Positions 1 through 8,246 of a DNA stretch of 64,000 bases are shown here, piece by piece. Position 1 is the first letter of the stretch. Every line of letters begins with the position of its first letter. The notes under the pieces are model-generated. The model saw only the letters and a list, made by a program, of their open reading frames with translations, was not told the origin of the DNA and made no database searches. Origin of the DNA: Kumtagia yinganensis (GTDB taxonomy: Bacteria; Pseudomonadota; Alphaproteobacteria; Rhizobiales; Rhizobiaceae); NCBI RefSeq assembly GCF_040081985.1, contig NZ_JBEBMH010000008.1, positions 62,001-126,000 on the forward strand, written 5' to 3'. A program made the translations under genes and the position numbers.

Positions 1-825
1 TGCATGTTTGGCCGGGCACGGCATGTCGTAGCGGCCATGCACGATGACGCCGGGAATGCCGTTGAGCTTCCCCGCATCACGCAAAAGCTGCCCCTCCTCC
101 AGCCAGCCTGCATGGACGAAATAATGGTTCTCGATGCGCGCGAAGGCGATGGCGTAGTCGACCTCGCCGAACGGGTCGCTGGTCGACGGCTCGGGCAGCA
201 AGGTGATCGTCTCGCCTTCCCACAGGCTCCAGGCAAGAGCGGCCTCGACCTGCTTTTCGCGGTCGGACCCTACGAGCCGTTTGCGGTAGGCGGCCATCAT
301 GTCGCCGCGCTCTGCTTGCGGGATCGGGGCGAGGAAGCGCTCCCACTTGTCCGGGAACATCTGCGACACGCCGAACTGATAGTACCAGTCGAGTTCGGCC
401 TTGGTCAGCGTATAGATGCCGCGCACGACGAGTTCGCTGACCCGCTCGGGATGCGCCTCGGCATAGGCGAGCGCGAGCGTCGAGCCCCAGGAGCCGCCGA
501 ACACCAGCCATTTGTCGACGCCCATCATTTTGCGCAGGCGCTCGATGTCGTCGACCAGATGCCAGGTGGTGTTGGCCTCCAGCGAGGCGTTGGGCGTCGA
601 TTTCCCGCAGCCGCGCTGGTCGAACAGGATGACGTCGTAGAGCGCCGGGTCGAAGAAGCCTCGATATTTCGGCAGGCTGGTGCCGCCCGGCCCGCCATGC
701 AGGAAGACGGCGGGCTTGGCGCCCCTGGTGCCGACGCGCTCCCAGTAAACCATGTGGCCGTCGCCGACATCCATCATGCCGGTCTCGAACGGCTCGATGG
801 CCGGGTAGAATGTACGCAAGGTCAT
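1..825 (-). CDS. pip: Proline iminopeptidase, C-terminal end cut by the window edge
   Basis: Alpha/beta-hydrolase peptidase that removes N-terminal proline from peptides in the cytoplasm. Reading the minus strand from the ATG at 825 gives MTLRTFYPAIEPFETGMMDV, then the oxyanion-hole segment HGGPGG, then the nucleophile elbow GGSWGS, in the spacing usual for prolyl aminopeptidases (S33). About 275 residues are present and the frame is still open at base 1, so the C-terminus with the catalytic His lies outside. It is transcribed towards the edge and starts next to the stop of the first GFA gene (822), so it may be the last gene of that operon. Family assignment is firm; substrate preference is inferred. 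Confidence 0.93.
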   Translation of the reverse strand, partial: MTLRTFYPAIEPFETGMMDVGDGHMVYWERVGTRGAKPAVFLHGGPGGTSLPKYRGFFDPALYDVILFDQRGCGKSTPNASLEANTTWHLVDDIERLRKMMGVDKWLVFGGSWGSTLALAYAEAHPERVSELVVRGIYTLTKAELDWYYQFGVSQMFPDKWERFLAPIPQAERGDMMAAYRKRLVGSDREKQVEAALAWSLWEGETITLLPEPSTSDPFGEVDYAIAFARIENHYFVHAGWLEEGQLLRDAGKLNGIPGVIVHGRYDMPCPAKHA

Positions 826-1298
826 AGCTGCAGTCCGCTTTGAGGCCAGTTTTCTGTTTCGTGGTCGGGATGCTGGAAAGAGATGATCTGCTCCTGCCGC
901 GAATAATAACTCGGGTCTTCATGCACCTTGGCCTCGAAGATCTTTTCCACCCAGGGTAACCGCACGGCATAGTTGACCTGGATCTGAGGGGCGAGGTCGG
1001 AGCGGTCGTCGAAGGCGCCGATGGCGATCTCCAGCCCGTCCGGATGGCGATAGGTCAGAGGCGTGCCACAGCGCGGACAGAAGCCGCGGTCGATGTTGAT
1101 CGACGACTGGAAATAGCTTGGTTCCTCGCGGGTCCACTCCACGCCGTCCTTGGGGGCGGTGACCAGCGCGGAGAAGAACGAGCCGAACTGTTTCTGGCAC
1201 ATGCGGCAATGGCAAATCGACGGGCGGCCGAGTTTCCCGTGGATACGGAAGCGCACCGCGCCGCACTGGCAGCCGCCGGTTCGAACGGTTTCGCTCAT
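822..1298 (-). CDS. GFA (glutathione-dependent formaldehyde-activating/CENP-V) family protein, copy 1
   Basis: About 158 residues starting MSETVRTGGCQCGAVR. The three zinc-binding cysteine clusters of the GFA fold are visible: GGCQCGAVR, CHCRMCQK and GFCPRCGTPL. The protein ends in a HPDHETENWP motif shared with the three neighbouring copies. I chose the ATG at 1298 because it aligns with the starts of the copies and overlaps the stop of the upstream gene by four bases; the longer frame adds residues with no family likeness. Most members of this family have no proven activity; the founding member was proposed to bind the glutathione-formaldehyde adduct. Function here is unknown. Confidence 0.9.
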   Translation of the reverse strand: MSETVRTGGCQCGAVRFRIHGKLGRPSICHCRMCQKQFGSFFSALVTAPKDGVEWTREEPSYFQSSINIDRGFCPRCGTPLTYRHPDGLEIAIGAFDDRSDLAPQIQVNYAVRLPWVEKIFEAKVHEDPSYYSRQEQIISFQHPDHETENWPQSGLQL

Positions 1299-1774
1299 GA
1301 TCTTTGCTCCTGCGGCCAGGTTTCGGTGTCGTGATCGGGGTGCTGATGGTTCGACAGCGCAACCTTCTCGAACCAAGCGGTAGAATTCTCGTCGGCCGGC
1401 AACCCCAACAGATCGTCAAGCCAGCCTATCTTGGCGTCCGGGTCGCCCTGGAAACCCGGCTTGACCGCCAACGGATCGTCTAGGCTGCCCAGCGTGACGT
1501 TGGGTCCCGTGCCGCCGAGCGTTTCGAAGATCAGCGGCGTGCCGCAGTCGCGGCAGAAGCCCCGCCGCACGAGATCGGACGAATGAAAGTAGGCTATCTC
1601 GCCGCGTGTCACCTGTAGCCTACCATTGGGCGCCTTGGCCAGCGGCATGAAATAGTTGCCGGCCGCCTTCTGGCACATGCGGCAATGGCAGATATGCGCA
1701 TTGGTCAGCCCGCCCTCGACGCGATAGCGGATCGCACCGCACTGGCAGCCGCCGGTGATCGCGCCCGTGCTCAC
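1295..1774 (-). CDS. GFA family zinc protein, copy 2
   Basis: 159 residues starting MSTGAITGGCQCGAIR, with CHCRMCQK and GFCRDCGTPL further on, giving the seven Cys expected for the two zinc sites of the GFA fold. C-terminus ends in HPDHDTETWP. The gene overlaps copy 1 by four bases (ATGA), which indicates translational coupling within one mRNA. It has clearly diverged from copies 1, 3 and 4 in the central part, so the array is not a recent duplication. Enzymatic role unknown. Confidence 0.9.
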   Translation of the reverse strand: MSTGAITGGCQCGAIRYRVEGGLTNAHICHCRMCQKAAGNYFMPLAKAPNGRLQVTRGEIAYFHSSDLVRRGFCRDCGTPLIFETLGGTGPNVTLGSLDDPLAVKPGFQGDPDAKIGWLDDLLGLPADENSTAWFEKVALSNHQHPDHDTETWPQEQRS

Positions 1775-2262
1775 GATTTCTCCTCCGGTGGCCAGATTTC
1801 GGTGTCGTGATCAGGGTGTTGGCGGTTGGAGCGGCGGATGGCTACCACCCACTCGGCATCCGGCCCGCCGCCGGTCTCGCCTTCTTCCGGTATGCTGGTC
1901 AGTTCGACGAACCATGGCATGCGACCCTGCAACCCGTCCTGCGTCTTCGGCTTATGGCGTTCCGGATGATCGAGCGAGCCGATCGTGATCACCCGATGGC
2001 CATAATCGCCGATGTAGCAGAGCGGCGTGCCGCAGGCGGCGCAGAAACCGCGTTGCCCCGATCCGGAACTGCGGAAGGTCGCAGGCTGTCCCCGCGTCCA
2101 GGTGATCGAGTCTGTTGGCACCATGATCATCGCCGAAAACAGATTGCCCATTGCTTTCTGGCACATTCGGCAATGGCAGAGGAATGCTTCCTCGCCGGCA
2201 TCGGCTATGGAGTAACGCACGGCGCCGCACTGGCAGCCGCCGGTGAGTGGAACTGCGCTCAT
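1771..2262 (-). CDS. GFA family zinc protein, copy 3
   Basis: 163 residues starting MSAVPLTGGCQCGAVR. The Cys clusters GGCQCG, CHCRMCQK and GFCAACGTPL are all present, and the tail carries QHPDHDTEIWP. The ATG at 2262 is preferred over the longer open frame because it matches the other copies and overlaps copy 4's stop by four bases. Compared with the other copies it has a longer insert before the tail motif (around residues 130-145). Function unknown. Confidence 0.9.
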   Translation of the reverse strand: MSAVPLTGGCQCGAVRYSIADAGEEAFLCHCRMCQKAMGNLFSAMIMVPTDSITWTRGQPATFRSSGSGQRGFCAACGTPLCYIGDYGHRVITIGSLDHPERHKPKTQDGLQGRMPWFVELTSIPEEGETGGGPDAEWVVAIRRSNRQHPDHDTEIWPPEEKS

Positions 2263-2750
2263 CGTCTGTCCTCCGGTGGCCAAGTCTCCGTGTCGTGGTC
2301 GGGGTGCTGGTAGGAAACGAGGTCGGCGAGGAACGGTGCGGAACTGATGTCGGCCATCGTGTCTTCGCCCGGCAGGTCCGGAATGTGGTCGACATAGGGC
2401 AGCTTCGCCTCGGTGCCCCACTGGATCGTTGGCGCGATCTCCTCCGGCTTGTCGAAGGCGGCGATCGTCAGCGCAACGCCGTCCGGCGCCTCGTAGGTCA
2501 ACGGCGTGCCACAATCGCCACAGAAGCCACGGAAGGCAAAATTCGACGACCGGAATTTTTTCGGCTCGCCGCGCGTCCAGGTCAGTTTCGCCTGCCGCAC
2601 CGACACCAGGGGCAGGTAAAAATTACCCGCCGCCTTCTGGCACATGCGGCAGTGGCAGACCGAGGCGTCGCCCAGCGCGCCCTCGACGCGGAAGCGCACC
2701 GCGCCGCACTGGCAGCCGCCGGAATAGAGGGGCACGTTGTCCAGGCTCAT
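2259..2750 (-). CDS. GFA family zinc protein, copy 4 (first in the array)
   Basis: 163 residues starting MSLDNVPLYSGGCQCG, then CHCRMCQK, GFCGDCGTPL and the C-terminal motif QHPDHDTETWP. It follows the VOC gene by four bases and is the promoter-proximal GFA gene of the array. The upstream part of the longer open frame (to 3056) reads as an out-of-frame shadow of the VOC gene and was excluded. Likely co-transcribed as VOC-GFA4-GFA3-GFA2-GFA1-pip. Confidence 0.9.
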   Translation of the reverse strand: MSLDNVPLYSGGCQCGAVRFRVEGALGDASVCHCRMCQKAAGNFYLPLVSVRQAKLTWTRGEPKKFRSSNFAFRGFCGDCGTPLTYEAPDGVALTIAAFDKPEEIAPTIQWGTEAKLPYVDHIPDLPGEDTMADISSAPFLADLVSYQHPDHDTETWPPEDRR

Positions 2751-2754
2751 CGCC

Positions 2755-3150
2755 TCAGCCCTTCTCCGGCTCGTATTCGTGGCAGACGGCCTCCATGTTG
2801 TTGCCGTCCGGATCGATGACGAAGGCGCCGTAATAATTCGGGTGGTAATGCGGGCGCAGCCCCGGCGCGCCATTGTCCTTGCCGCCGGCGGCAAGCGCCG
2901 CGGCGTGAAATCCGTCGACCTCGGCGCGGTTGCGCGCCGTGAAGGCAATGTGCTGACGCTCCTTCCCGCCCTCGCCCTCGCGCAGCCAGAAGGTCGGGCG
3001 CTCGCGGCCATAGCCGCCGACCTTGATGCCGCCGGTATATTCGGTCGGTACGACATAAAGCAGCGACGCGCCGAGCGGCGCCATGGCCTTGTCGTAGAAG
3101 GATTTGGAGACCTCGAAATTGGAAACGGTGATGCCGGTATGGTCGATCAT
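2755..3150 (-). CDS. VOC (glyoxalase/bleomycin-resistance fold) family protein
   Basis: 131 residues starting MIDHTGITVSNFEVSKSFYD. The opening His and the closing GAFVIDPDGNNMEAVCHE are typical of single-unit VOC proteins, with potential metal ligands at His4, His66 and the Glu of NMEAV. Such proteins act as lyases, dioxygenases or binding proteins; the substrate cannot be read from sequence. It is the first gene of the GFA array, so a glyoxalase-like role on a thiol adduct alongside the GFA proteins is possible but only inference. Confidence 0.85.
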   Translation of the reverse strand: MIDHTGITVSNFEVSKSFYDKAMAPLGASLLYVVPTEYTGGIKVGGYGRERPTFWLREGEGGKERQHIAFTARNRAEVDGFHAAALAAGGKDNGAPGLRPHYHPNYYGAFVIDPDGNNMEAVCHEYEPEKG

Positions 3151-3171
3151 GGAAAATCCTCCACTGGCCGT

Positions 3172-3591
3172 TCAGGCTGACGCAGTATCTAGCATTTCTA
3201 GGTTTTGTGCTTGAAGCTTTGCGTCCTCGGCCATGAGACCTGCGGCGATGACGATGTGGGTGCAGACTGTGTCGAGGTCGGAGAGGACGTCGCCGTTCCA
3301 GAAGCGGAGGATGGTCCAGCCCAGCGCCTCCAGTTTCCCCGTGCGCGCTTCGTCGGCCTTCGCTGTTTCAGCGTCGGCATGCTGGGAGCCGTCGACTTCT
3401 ATGATCAGTTTTTTGGAAGGGCAGGCAAAATCGACGATGTAGCCAGCGATCGGCATTTGCCGCCGGAAAGGAAGTTCCATCAAACGATGGGCTCGCAACT
3501 CATTCCACAGTTTCAGCTCGGCCTCGGTGAGAGCGCGACGCATCTTTCGTGCATTTTTGCGGTTCGCGGGTGGGACGGGGTAGTGGGTCAT
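3172..3591 (-). CDS. DUF559 domain-containing protein (PD-(D/E)XK nuclease-like)
   Basis: 139 residues. The segment LTEAELKLWNELR near residue 21, then FRRQMPIAGYIVDFACPSKK and LIIEVDGSQH, is the DUF559 signature, a family related to Vsr/PD-(D/E)XK endonucleases, with the D of VDF and the E-V-D-G motif as probable metal-binding residues. Members are common as single genes in rhizobia; biological role unknown. It is followed downstream by ordinary genes and preceded by a paired palindromic repeat (3615-3770). Nothing indicates an associated restriction system. Confidence 0.85.
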   Translation of the reverse strand: MTHYPVPPANRKNARKMRRALTEAELKLWNELRAHRLMELPFRRQMPIAGYIVDFACPSKKLIIEVDGSQHADAETAKADEARTGKLEALGWTILRFWNGDVLSDLDTVCTHIVIAAGLMAEDAKLQAQNLEMLDTASA

Positions 3592-3614
3592 GGGCGGCTA
3601 TGCCTCGACCAATC

Positions 3615-3770
3615 ACCCCCCTCTGTCCTGCCGGACATCTCCCCCTCAAGGGGGGAGATTGGCCGGCCGCTTTGGTTTCGCCAATCATCAACGTTGCACG
3701 AAAGGCGCGGGGGGCGACGCTGCGAATCTCCCCCCTTGAGGGGGAGATGTCCGGCAGGACAGAGGGGGGT
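3615..3770. repeat. Paired inverted intergenic repeat (rhizobial palindrome type A)
   Basis: A 46-base unit at 3615-3660 reappears in reverse complement at 3725-3770. Each unit holds the core GTCCTGCCGGACATCTCCCC and its own small palindrome CCCCCTCAAGGGGGG. The intervening 64 bases are unique. Units of this kind are widespread between genes in Mesorhizobium-like genomes; I infer a non-autonomous repeat. It lies just behind the cysS stop and could also fold into a large hairpin that ends the cysS transcript. Confidence 0.85.
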
Positions 3771-3784
3771 GCTTTCCGCCCCCC

Positions 3785-5215
3785 TCACCGCTTCACCTCC
3801 CAGGTCGTTACGCGCTGGCCGGTGGCGGGGTCCTTGCCGTCCTTCAACTGCACGCCTTCCGCCAGAAGCGCGTCGCGGATGCGGTCTGCCTCCGCCCAGT
3901 TCTTCTGCGCTATGAAGGCCAAGCGCTCGGCGATGCGCGCCGAGACCTCGGCCTCGTCCACGCCTGCATGCGACATGTCAAAACCGAGGAACGCAAGGCT
4001 GGCCTTCAGCACACTCGCCGCCTCAGACTGCTCGGACGCTTCCGCCGCGAGTTCGTTGAGCACCTGGAACCCAGAATAGGTGCCGAGATCGTCGGCCAGC
4101 CGAGACAGGAGTTCGCCGGAGACGGCTGCGTCGGTATCGGTCGCGGTGTCGGCCACGCGCTTCCATTTGCGCAGTGTATTCTCAGCTTCCTCCAGCTTGC
4201 GCACGGAGAAATCGATCGGCTCGCGGTAATGCGTCATCAGCATCGCCAGCCGCAACACCTCGCCCGGCCATTTCCGCCCCCCGAACTTTTCCGTATGCAG
4301 CAGGTCGTAGATGGTGACGAAATTGCCCTCGCTCTTCGACATCTTCCGGCCTTCGACCTGCAGAAAGCCGTTGTGCAGCCAGTAATTGGCCATCACGGCG
4401 GTGCCGTGGGCGCAGCGCGACTGAGCGATCTCGTTCTCGTGGTGGGGGAAGATCAGGTCGAGGCCGCCGCCGTGGATGTCAAAGACCTCGCCGAGATAGG
4501 CCGCCGACATGGCGGAGCATTCGATATGCCAGCCCGGGCGCCCCCTGCCCCAAGGGCTATTCCAACCCGGCTCTTCGGGTGAGGAGAGCTTCCAAAGCAC
4601 GAAGTCGCCAGGACTCTTCTTATGGGCGTCCACGGCGATGCGGGCGCCAGCCTGCTGCTGGTCCAGCGGGCGCTTCGAAAGCTGCCCGTAATCCGGCATG
4701 GAGCTGATATCGAACAAGACTTCGCCATTGGCCTCATAAGCATGGCCGCGCGCGATCAGGCCTTGAATCAGCCCGACCATATCGGTCTTGCCGTCGGGGC
4801 GCGGCTCAACGAATTCCGTGGCGCGCGGCTCGAAGGTCGGCGGCAGGCAGCCCAGCGCCTTGACGTCGTCGTGGAACTGGTTGGCTGTCTTCTCCGTGAC
4901 GCGGCGGATCGCCTCGTTCAGCGAGAGTTTTCCGCTTGCAATGTCCTTGCCGAAATCTCGCAAGGCGCGGTCATTGATCTTGTCGTCGACGTCGGTGATG
5001 TTGCGCGCATAGGTGACGTGATCGTCGCCATAGAGATGGCGCAGCAACCGGAACAGCACGTCGAATACGATGACCGGCCGCGCGTTGCCGATATGGGCGA
5101 AATCGTAGACAGTCGGGCCGCAGACATACATGCGCACATTGCCGGGATCGATCGGGGAGAAATCCTCCTTCGCCCGCGTCAGCGTGTTGTAGATCCGCAA
5201 GATTTTGTCCGTCAT
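3785..5215 (-). CDS. cysS: Cysteine--tRNA ligase
   Basis: Class I aminoacyl-tRNA synthetase that charges tRNA-Cys. From the ATG at 5215 the protein is 476 residues, starting MTDKILRIYNTLTRAKEDF. The zinc-ligand Cys of YVCGPTVYD, the HIGH-type motif AHIGNARP (about residues 40-47), the second zinc motif GRPGWHIECSAM and the KMSKS loop RKMSKSEGN are all present. The C-terminal anticodon-binding region is complete, ending TWEVKR. I prefer this start because residues upstream in the longer frame are not conserved in the family. Single gene, minus strand. Confidence 0.97.
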   Translation of the reverse strand: MTDKILRIYNTLTRAKEDFSPIDPGNVRMYVCGPTVYDFAHIGNARPVIVFDVLFRLLRHLYGDDHVTYARNITDVDDKINDRALRDFGKDIASGKLSLNEAIRRVTEKTANQFHDDVKALGCLPPTFEPRATEFVEPRPDGKTDMVGLIQGLIARGHAYEANGEVLFDISSMPDYGQLSKRPLDQQQAGARIAVDAHKKSPGDFVLWKLSSPEEPGWNSPWGRGRPGWHIECSAMSAAYLGEVFDIHGGGLDLIFPHHENEIAQSRCAHGTAVMANYWLHNGFLQVEGRKMSKSEGNFVTIYDLLHTEKFGGRKWPGEVLRLAMLMTHYREPIDFSVRKLEEAENTLRKWKRVADTATDTDAAVSGELLSRLADDLGTYSGFQVLNELAAEASEQSEAASVLKASLAFLGFDMSHAGVDEAEVSARIAERLAFIAQKNWAEADRIRDALLAEGVQLKDGKDPATGQRVTTWEVKR

Positions 5216-5766
5216 TGCCCGTCCCGTTCCCTTCGTGCGCGCCTCCGCGATGGGCGCGCCAAACACCAGCCTGCTGGCCGGGGCGTTTTTCGGATCGGAG
5301 AGGGATGAACGAAAACGGCCGGACCAGCGAGAGCGCTAGCCGATAATGCAAATGCCGCAAATGGCCAAAGTCGTTTTCATGGCCGCCTTATCGCGCCGAG
5401 GCGCCACACGCGTCAAGCGGCGTGATCGCGAAATGAGGCGAACGGTCGTACAATGTTACGACAAAGCCATACGGGCGGCACCTTTTCGTTGCATTTCGCG
5501 AGTAGGCTTCTCGTCATAGGGCAGAGTTGGGGTCGGCGGAGTGCCCTGGCAGACGCGGAGATGACGCCGAGCCGATGTCTCCGGACCTGCGAGGCGCTCC
5601 GCCGGGCCTAGCCAGACGTGACGAGAAAGCAACACCGACAAGCTTTCCTTAATCATGTCTATACTTAGATGGCTTAATTGTCGGAATATGTAGGAGTCGC
5701 GGCCACGGTTTTGTCCAACTTGACAAACAAGTGGCGTCCGCCAAGCAAATGACCAAGGGAACTGAA
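5216..5766. other. Intergenic region between cysS and a small gene
   Basis: About 550 bases with no convincing gene. A short minus-strand frame at 5456-5656 contains a PPTPTLP-like stretch that looks like decayed intergenic repeat and has no Shine-Dalgarno site. The divergent promoters of cysS and the small gene at 5767 must lie here; I see no clear consensus boxes. Confidence 0.6.
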
Positions 5767-5922
5767 ATGTCTATCCTGAAGAGCGAAGCTGATCGAGCCC
5801 GCGCTCAAGCCGCCAACCTGGTGAAGCAGTATCGTGCGATCGGCCCGGCCGCGGTGGCCGGTGCGCTGGCCGCCGCCAAGAAGCGGAAGCCGATGGTGAA
5901 GGCCGTCACCGCCAAGGGCTGA
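5767..5922 (+). CDS. Small basic hypothetical protein (51 aa)
   Basis: Starts MSILKSEADRARAQAANLVK and ends VKAVTAKG. The ATG at 5767 has an AAGGGA Shine-Dalgarno site at about 5755-5760, six bases upstream, and is favoured over the ATG at 5749. The protein is Ala/Lys-rich, probably helical, with a Lys-rich tail (AAKKRKPMVK) that could bind nucleic acid; this is inference. No domain recognised. Confidence 0.6.
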   Translation: MSILKSEADRARAQAANLVKQYRAIGPAAVAGALAAAKKRKPMVKAVTAKG

Positions 5923-6084
5923 GAAGCCGGCGGTTGCGCCTCTTCCCAAGAGGACGAGGCAAAGAACTGATCCTGCGTGCGAGGCCAGGCGAAACCGCGT
6001 GGCCATTTGCCGGGACAGGCTGAATTCCGAGTTGCTGAATGTTTGGACCGTGGCAGGCCGAAAGCTTGCCACAGGTGAGCCTGT

Positions 6085-6861
6085 TCAGAAGAGGCTGAAC
6101 TGCCCGTCGTCCTTGGGCGGCTTGGGCTTTGGCTCGGGCTTTTTTGGCGCATCGGCTACGGCCGGCGGCAAGTCGGCGACACGCTCCTGGATCTCCGGAC
6201 CGACATTGGTCACTTTGTTGACCAGGTCGGAAACCGGGATCGCGTCGAACAGTCCAGGTTCCGGTGGCCGCATGATATCGGCCACGTCGCGCGGCTCCAG
6301 CCGGCGGCAATCCAGCCATCGGGCAAAATCCTGCGGATGCACGACGACCGGCATACGGTCGTGGATGCCAGCGATATCGGCGCTCGCCGCCGTCGTCAGG
6401 ATCGCGCCGGTGTCGATCTCCGAACCGTTCGGGTCGGCATAGGTTTCCATCAGGCCGGCGAAAGCAACCATCCCACCGTTGCGCGGCTTCAGGAAGAACG
6501 GCCGCTTCTCCCTTCCGATTGTCTTCCATTCGTAGAAACCGCTGGCCGGGATCAGCGCGCGGCGGTGGCGAAGCGCTGCCTTGAAGGTGCCGCGCTCGTC
6601 GGCCGTCTCGGAGCGCGCGTTGATCAGCAGCGGCAGGCTTTTGGGGTTTTTCGCCCAGCGCGGGATCAAGCCCCATCGCACCAGAAGCGCGCGCCGATCG
6701 GGCAGGTTCGAGCCAGGTTCACGTGCTTCGCCCGCGATCACGATCAGGATCGGCTGCGTCGGCGCGATGTTGTAGCGTGGCGGAAACGGTTCTACGTCCA
6801 GCAGGCCCATATAGGCAACGACCTCTTCCCAGGTTGCCATCAAGGTGAATCGTCCGCACAT
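6085..6861 (-). CDS. SOS response-associated (SRAP/HMCES, YedK-type) peptidase
   Basis: 258 residues. SRAP proteins crosslink covalently to abasic sites in single-stranded DNA through the N-terminal Cys after Met removal and shield the lesion. All key residues are visible: Cys2 in MCGRFTL, Asn81 in NARSET, Glu111 in GFYEWK, and His167 in GIHDRMPVV. The C-terminal tail (about residues 235-258) is Pro/Lys-rich and ends GQFSLF. That ending resembles a beta-clamp-binding peptide (QxSLF), which would fit recruitment to the replisome; this last point is inference. Confidence 0.93.
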   Translation of the reverse strand: MCGRFTLMATWEEVVAYMGLLDVEPFPPRYNIAPTQPILIVIAGEAREPGSNLPDRRALLVRWGLIPRWAKNPKSLPLLINARSETADERGTFKAALRHRRALIPASGFYEWKTIGREKRPFFLKPRNGGMVAFAGLMETYADPNGSEIDTGAILTTAASADIAGIHDRMPVVVHPQDFARWLDCRRLEPRDVADIMRPPEPGLFDAIPVSDLVNKVTNVGPEIQERVADLPPAVADAPKKPEPKPKPPKDDGQFSLF

Positions 6862-6996
6862 TCGGCCTTCTCCGTTGATCTCATCGCCCGTCTGGGGTGT
6901 GTTGGGCTGCCGGACCGAGACTCAGTGACTCTTAGTGTGGGATTCGCTGGAGCCGGCCGCAACCCTATCGCATCGCATCGTCCCTAAGGTGACAGC

Positions 6997-7407
6997 ATGA
7001 TTGCAGATGATCCGATCCCCGCCGTCTCCGTGGCGCTGGTGCGCGGCGAGCGGGTGCTGCTGGTCAAGCGCGGCATGGCGCCGTCGCGTGGGCTCTATGC
7101 CTTTCCCGGCGGGCGGGTGGAGGCGGGCGAGACCCTGGAGGAAGCGGCACGCCGAGAACTGTTCGAGGAGACGGGTTTGCAGGCCGGGCCGCTTCGTCCT
7201 GTGACCGAACTTCTGATCGGCGGAGCAAAGGGAGATGCGCCGGTCAGTTTCCGCCTGCAGGTGTTCTCCGGCTCTCACGTCGGCGGAGAGCCTGTAAGCG
7301 CCAGCGACGCCGAGGAAGCGGCGTTCTTCACGCTGACCGAGTTGCGGATGCTGCCTCTCACCGGCATGATCGAGGAAATCGCTCAACAGCTTCTCGCAAT
7401 CCGCTGA
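6997..7407 (+). CDS. Nudix hydrolase
   Basis: 136 residues. The Nudix box is complete: GGRVEAGETLEEAARRELFE followed by ETG (about residues 33-55), fitting G-x5-E-x7-R-E-x2-E-E-x-G. The N-terminus IPAVSVALVRGERVLLVKRG resembles the small NTP/ADP-ribose pyrophosphatases. AAGGTGAC lies just upstream of the ATG. It is divergent from the SRAP gene and precedes the TIGR02301 gene. Substrate not predictable. Confidence 0.9.
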   Translation: MIADDPIPAVSVALVRGERVLLVKRGMAPSRGLYAFPGGRVEAGETLEEAARRELFEETGLQAGPLRPVTELLIGGAKGDAPVSFRLQVFSGSHVGGEPVSASDAEEAAFFTLTELRMLPLTGMIEEIAQQLLAIR

Positions 7408-7471
7408 AATCGCGAGAAAAGCCGCCGTCGCTCGCCTTGCCCTCGCCAGAATGCCCCATCACAGGACGCTC

Positions 7472-7849
7472 ATGGTGCGACTTTCCTACGTGGTGCTAGC
7501 GCTTTCGGCGGCCCTGGCGGCAACGCCGCCAGGGCTGGCGCGCGCCGCCGAAGGCCCCTACGAGGACGGCCTGCTGAGGCTCTCCGAGGTCCTTGGCGCG
7601 CTGCATTTCCTGCGCAACCTGTGCGGCGAGAAGGGTGATGCCTGGCGCGCGGAGATGGAAAAGCTGCTCGCCACGGAAAATCCCGATCCGGCCCGGCGGG
7701 CGCGTTTCGTCGCGCGTTTCAACCGCGGCTACAGATCCTTCGCGGACAACTATACGAGCTGCACTGCCTCTGCCACCGAAGCGATCGTCCGCTACATGAA
7801 GGAAGGCGAGGATCTGGCCCGCGAGATAGCTGTCCGATACGGAAACTAG
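7472..7849 (+). CDS. TIGR02301-family exported protein
   Basis: About 125 residues, starting MVRLSYVVLALSAALAATPP, a signal peptide cleaved after ARA/AEG. The mature part has two conserved Cys (in LRNLCGEKGDAW and NYTSCTASA) and the segment FVARFNRGYRSF typical of this alphaproteobacterial family. An in-frame ATG at 7451 is possible, but AGGA at 7463-7466 favours 7472. Periplasmic; function of the family unknown. It commonly sits after a Nudix gene in rhizobia, as here. Confidence 0.82.
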   Translation: MVRLSYVVLALSAALAATPPGLARAAEGPYEDGLLRLSEVLGALHFLRNLCGEKGDAWRAEMEKLLATENPDPARRARFVARFNRGYRSFADNYTSCTASATEAIVRYMKEGEDLAREIAVRYGN

Positions 7850-8246
7850 GAGCCCCTCGACTTTTGACCAATGCAAGCGCGGGGCAAGACGGGAATGTCT
7901 CAACAAACCGTCGAATTTTTTCTCAAAATATTGATATTGCTGATTTATCGCCCACGAATAGATACTGTATCGCACGCAGCCGCATTGAAACCACCCAGGG
8001 CCGGCGGCGGAATGCGAAGAACAAGACTGCATCAATAGTGATGGTGTGAGACGCCCCTGCCCGCGTGCCCCTGTGCGGCTTGCTGGGGACACCTCTTCGG
8101 CCTCTGGGACCGCAACTGATACGGCAGTGCCGGGCACGATTTGAGCACCAACATCAGCAGAAGAAATGAAACTGGTTTCATTTTCATTTCCGCTTGCACA
8201 TAAGCTCTATTGCAAATAGTTCATAATCTTCGAATGGAGGAGCACG
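7850..8246. other. AT-richer intergenic region upstream of mucR
   Basis: About 400 bases without a gene; the small frame at 7864-8049 has no ribosome site. AT-rich stretches around 7915-7990 and 8160-8235 are compatible with binding by Ros/MucR proteins, which favour AT-rich DNA with T-A steps. A TTGCAC element at 8194-8199 could be the mucR -35 box, but no good -10 follows. Confidence 0.5.
8165..8182. promoter_or_regulatory. Perfect palindrome in the mucR promoter region
   Basis: AATGAAAC-TG-GTTTCATT: two perfect 8-base arms around a 2-base centre, 65 bases upstream of the mucR start and just before the TTGCAC element. Position and symmetry suggest an operator; autoregulation by MucR is known in relatives, but MucR sites are not usually strict palindromes, so the binding protein is unknown. 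Confidence 0.5.

Noticed and set aside
3172..3591. DUF559 gene as part of a restriction system
   Set aside because: No methyltransferase or helicase gene adjoins it; lone DUF559 genes are common.
5456..5656. Short minus-strand frame upstream of the 51-aa gene
   Set aside because: Contains repeat-like PPTPTLP residues and lacks a ribosome site.
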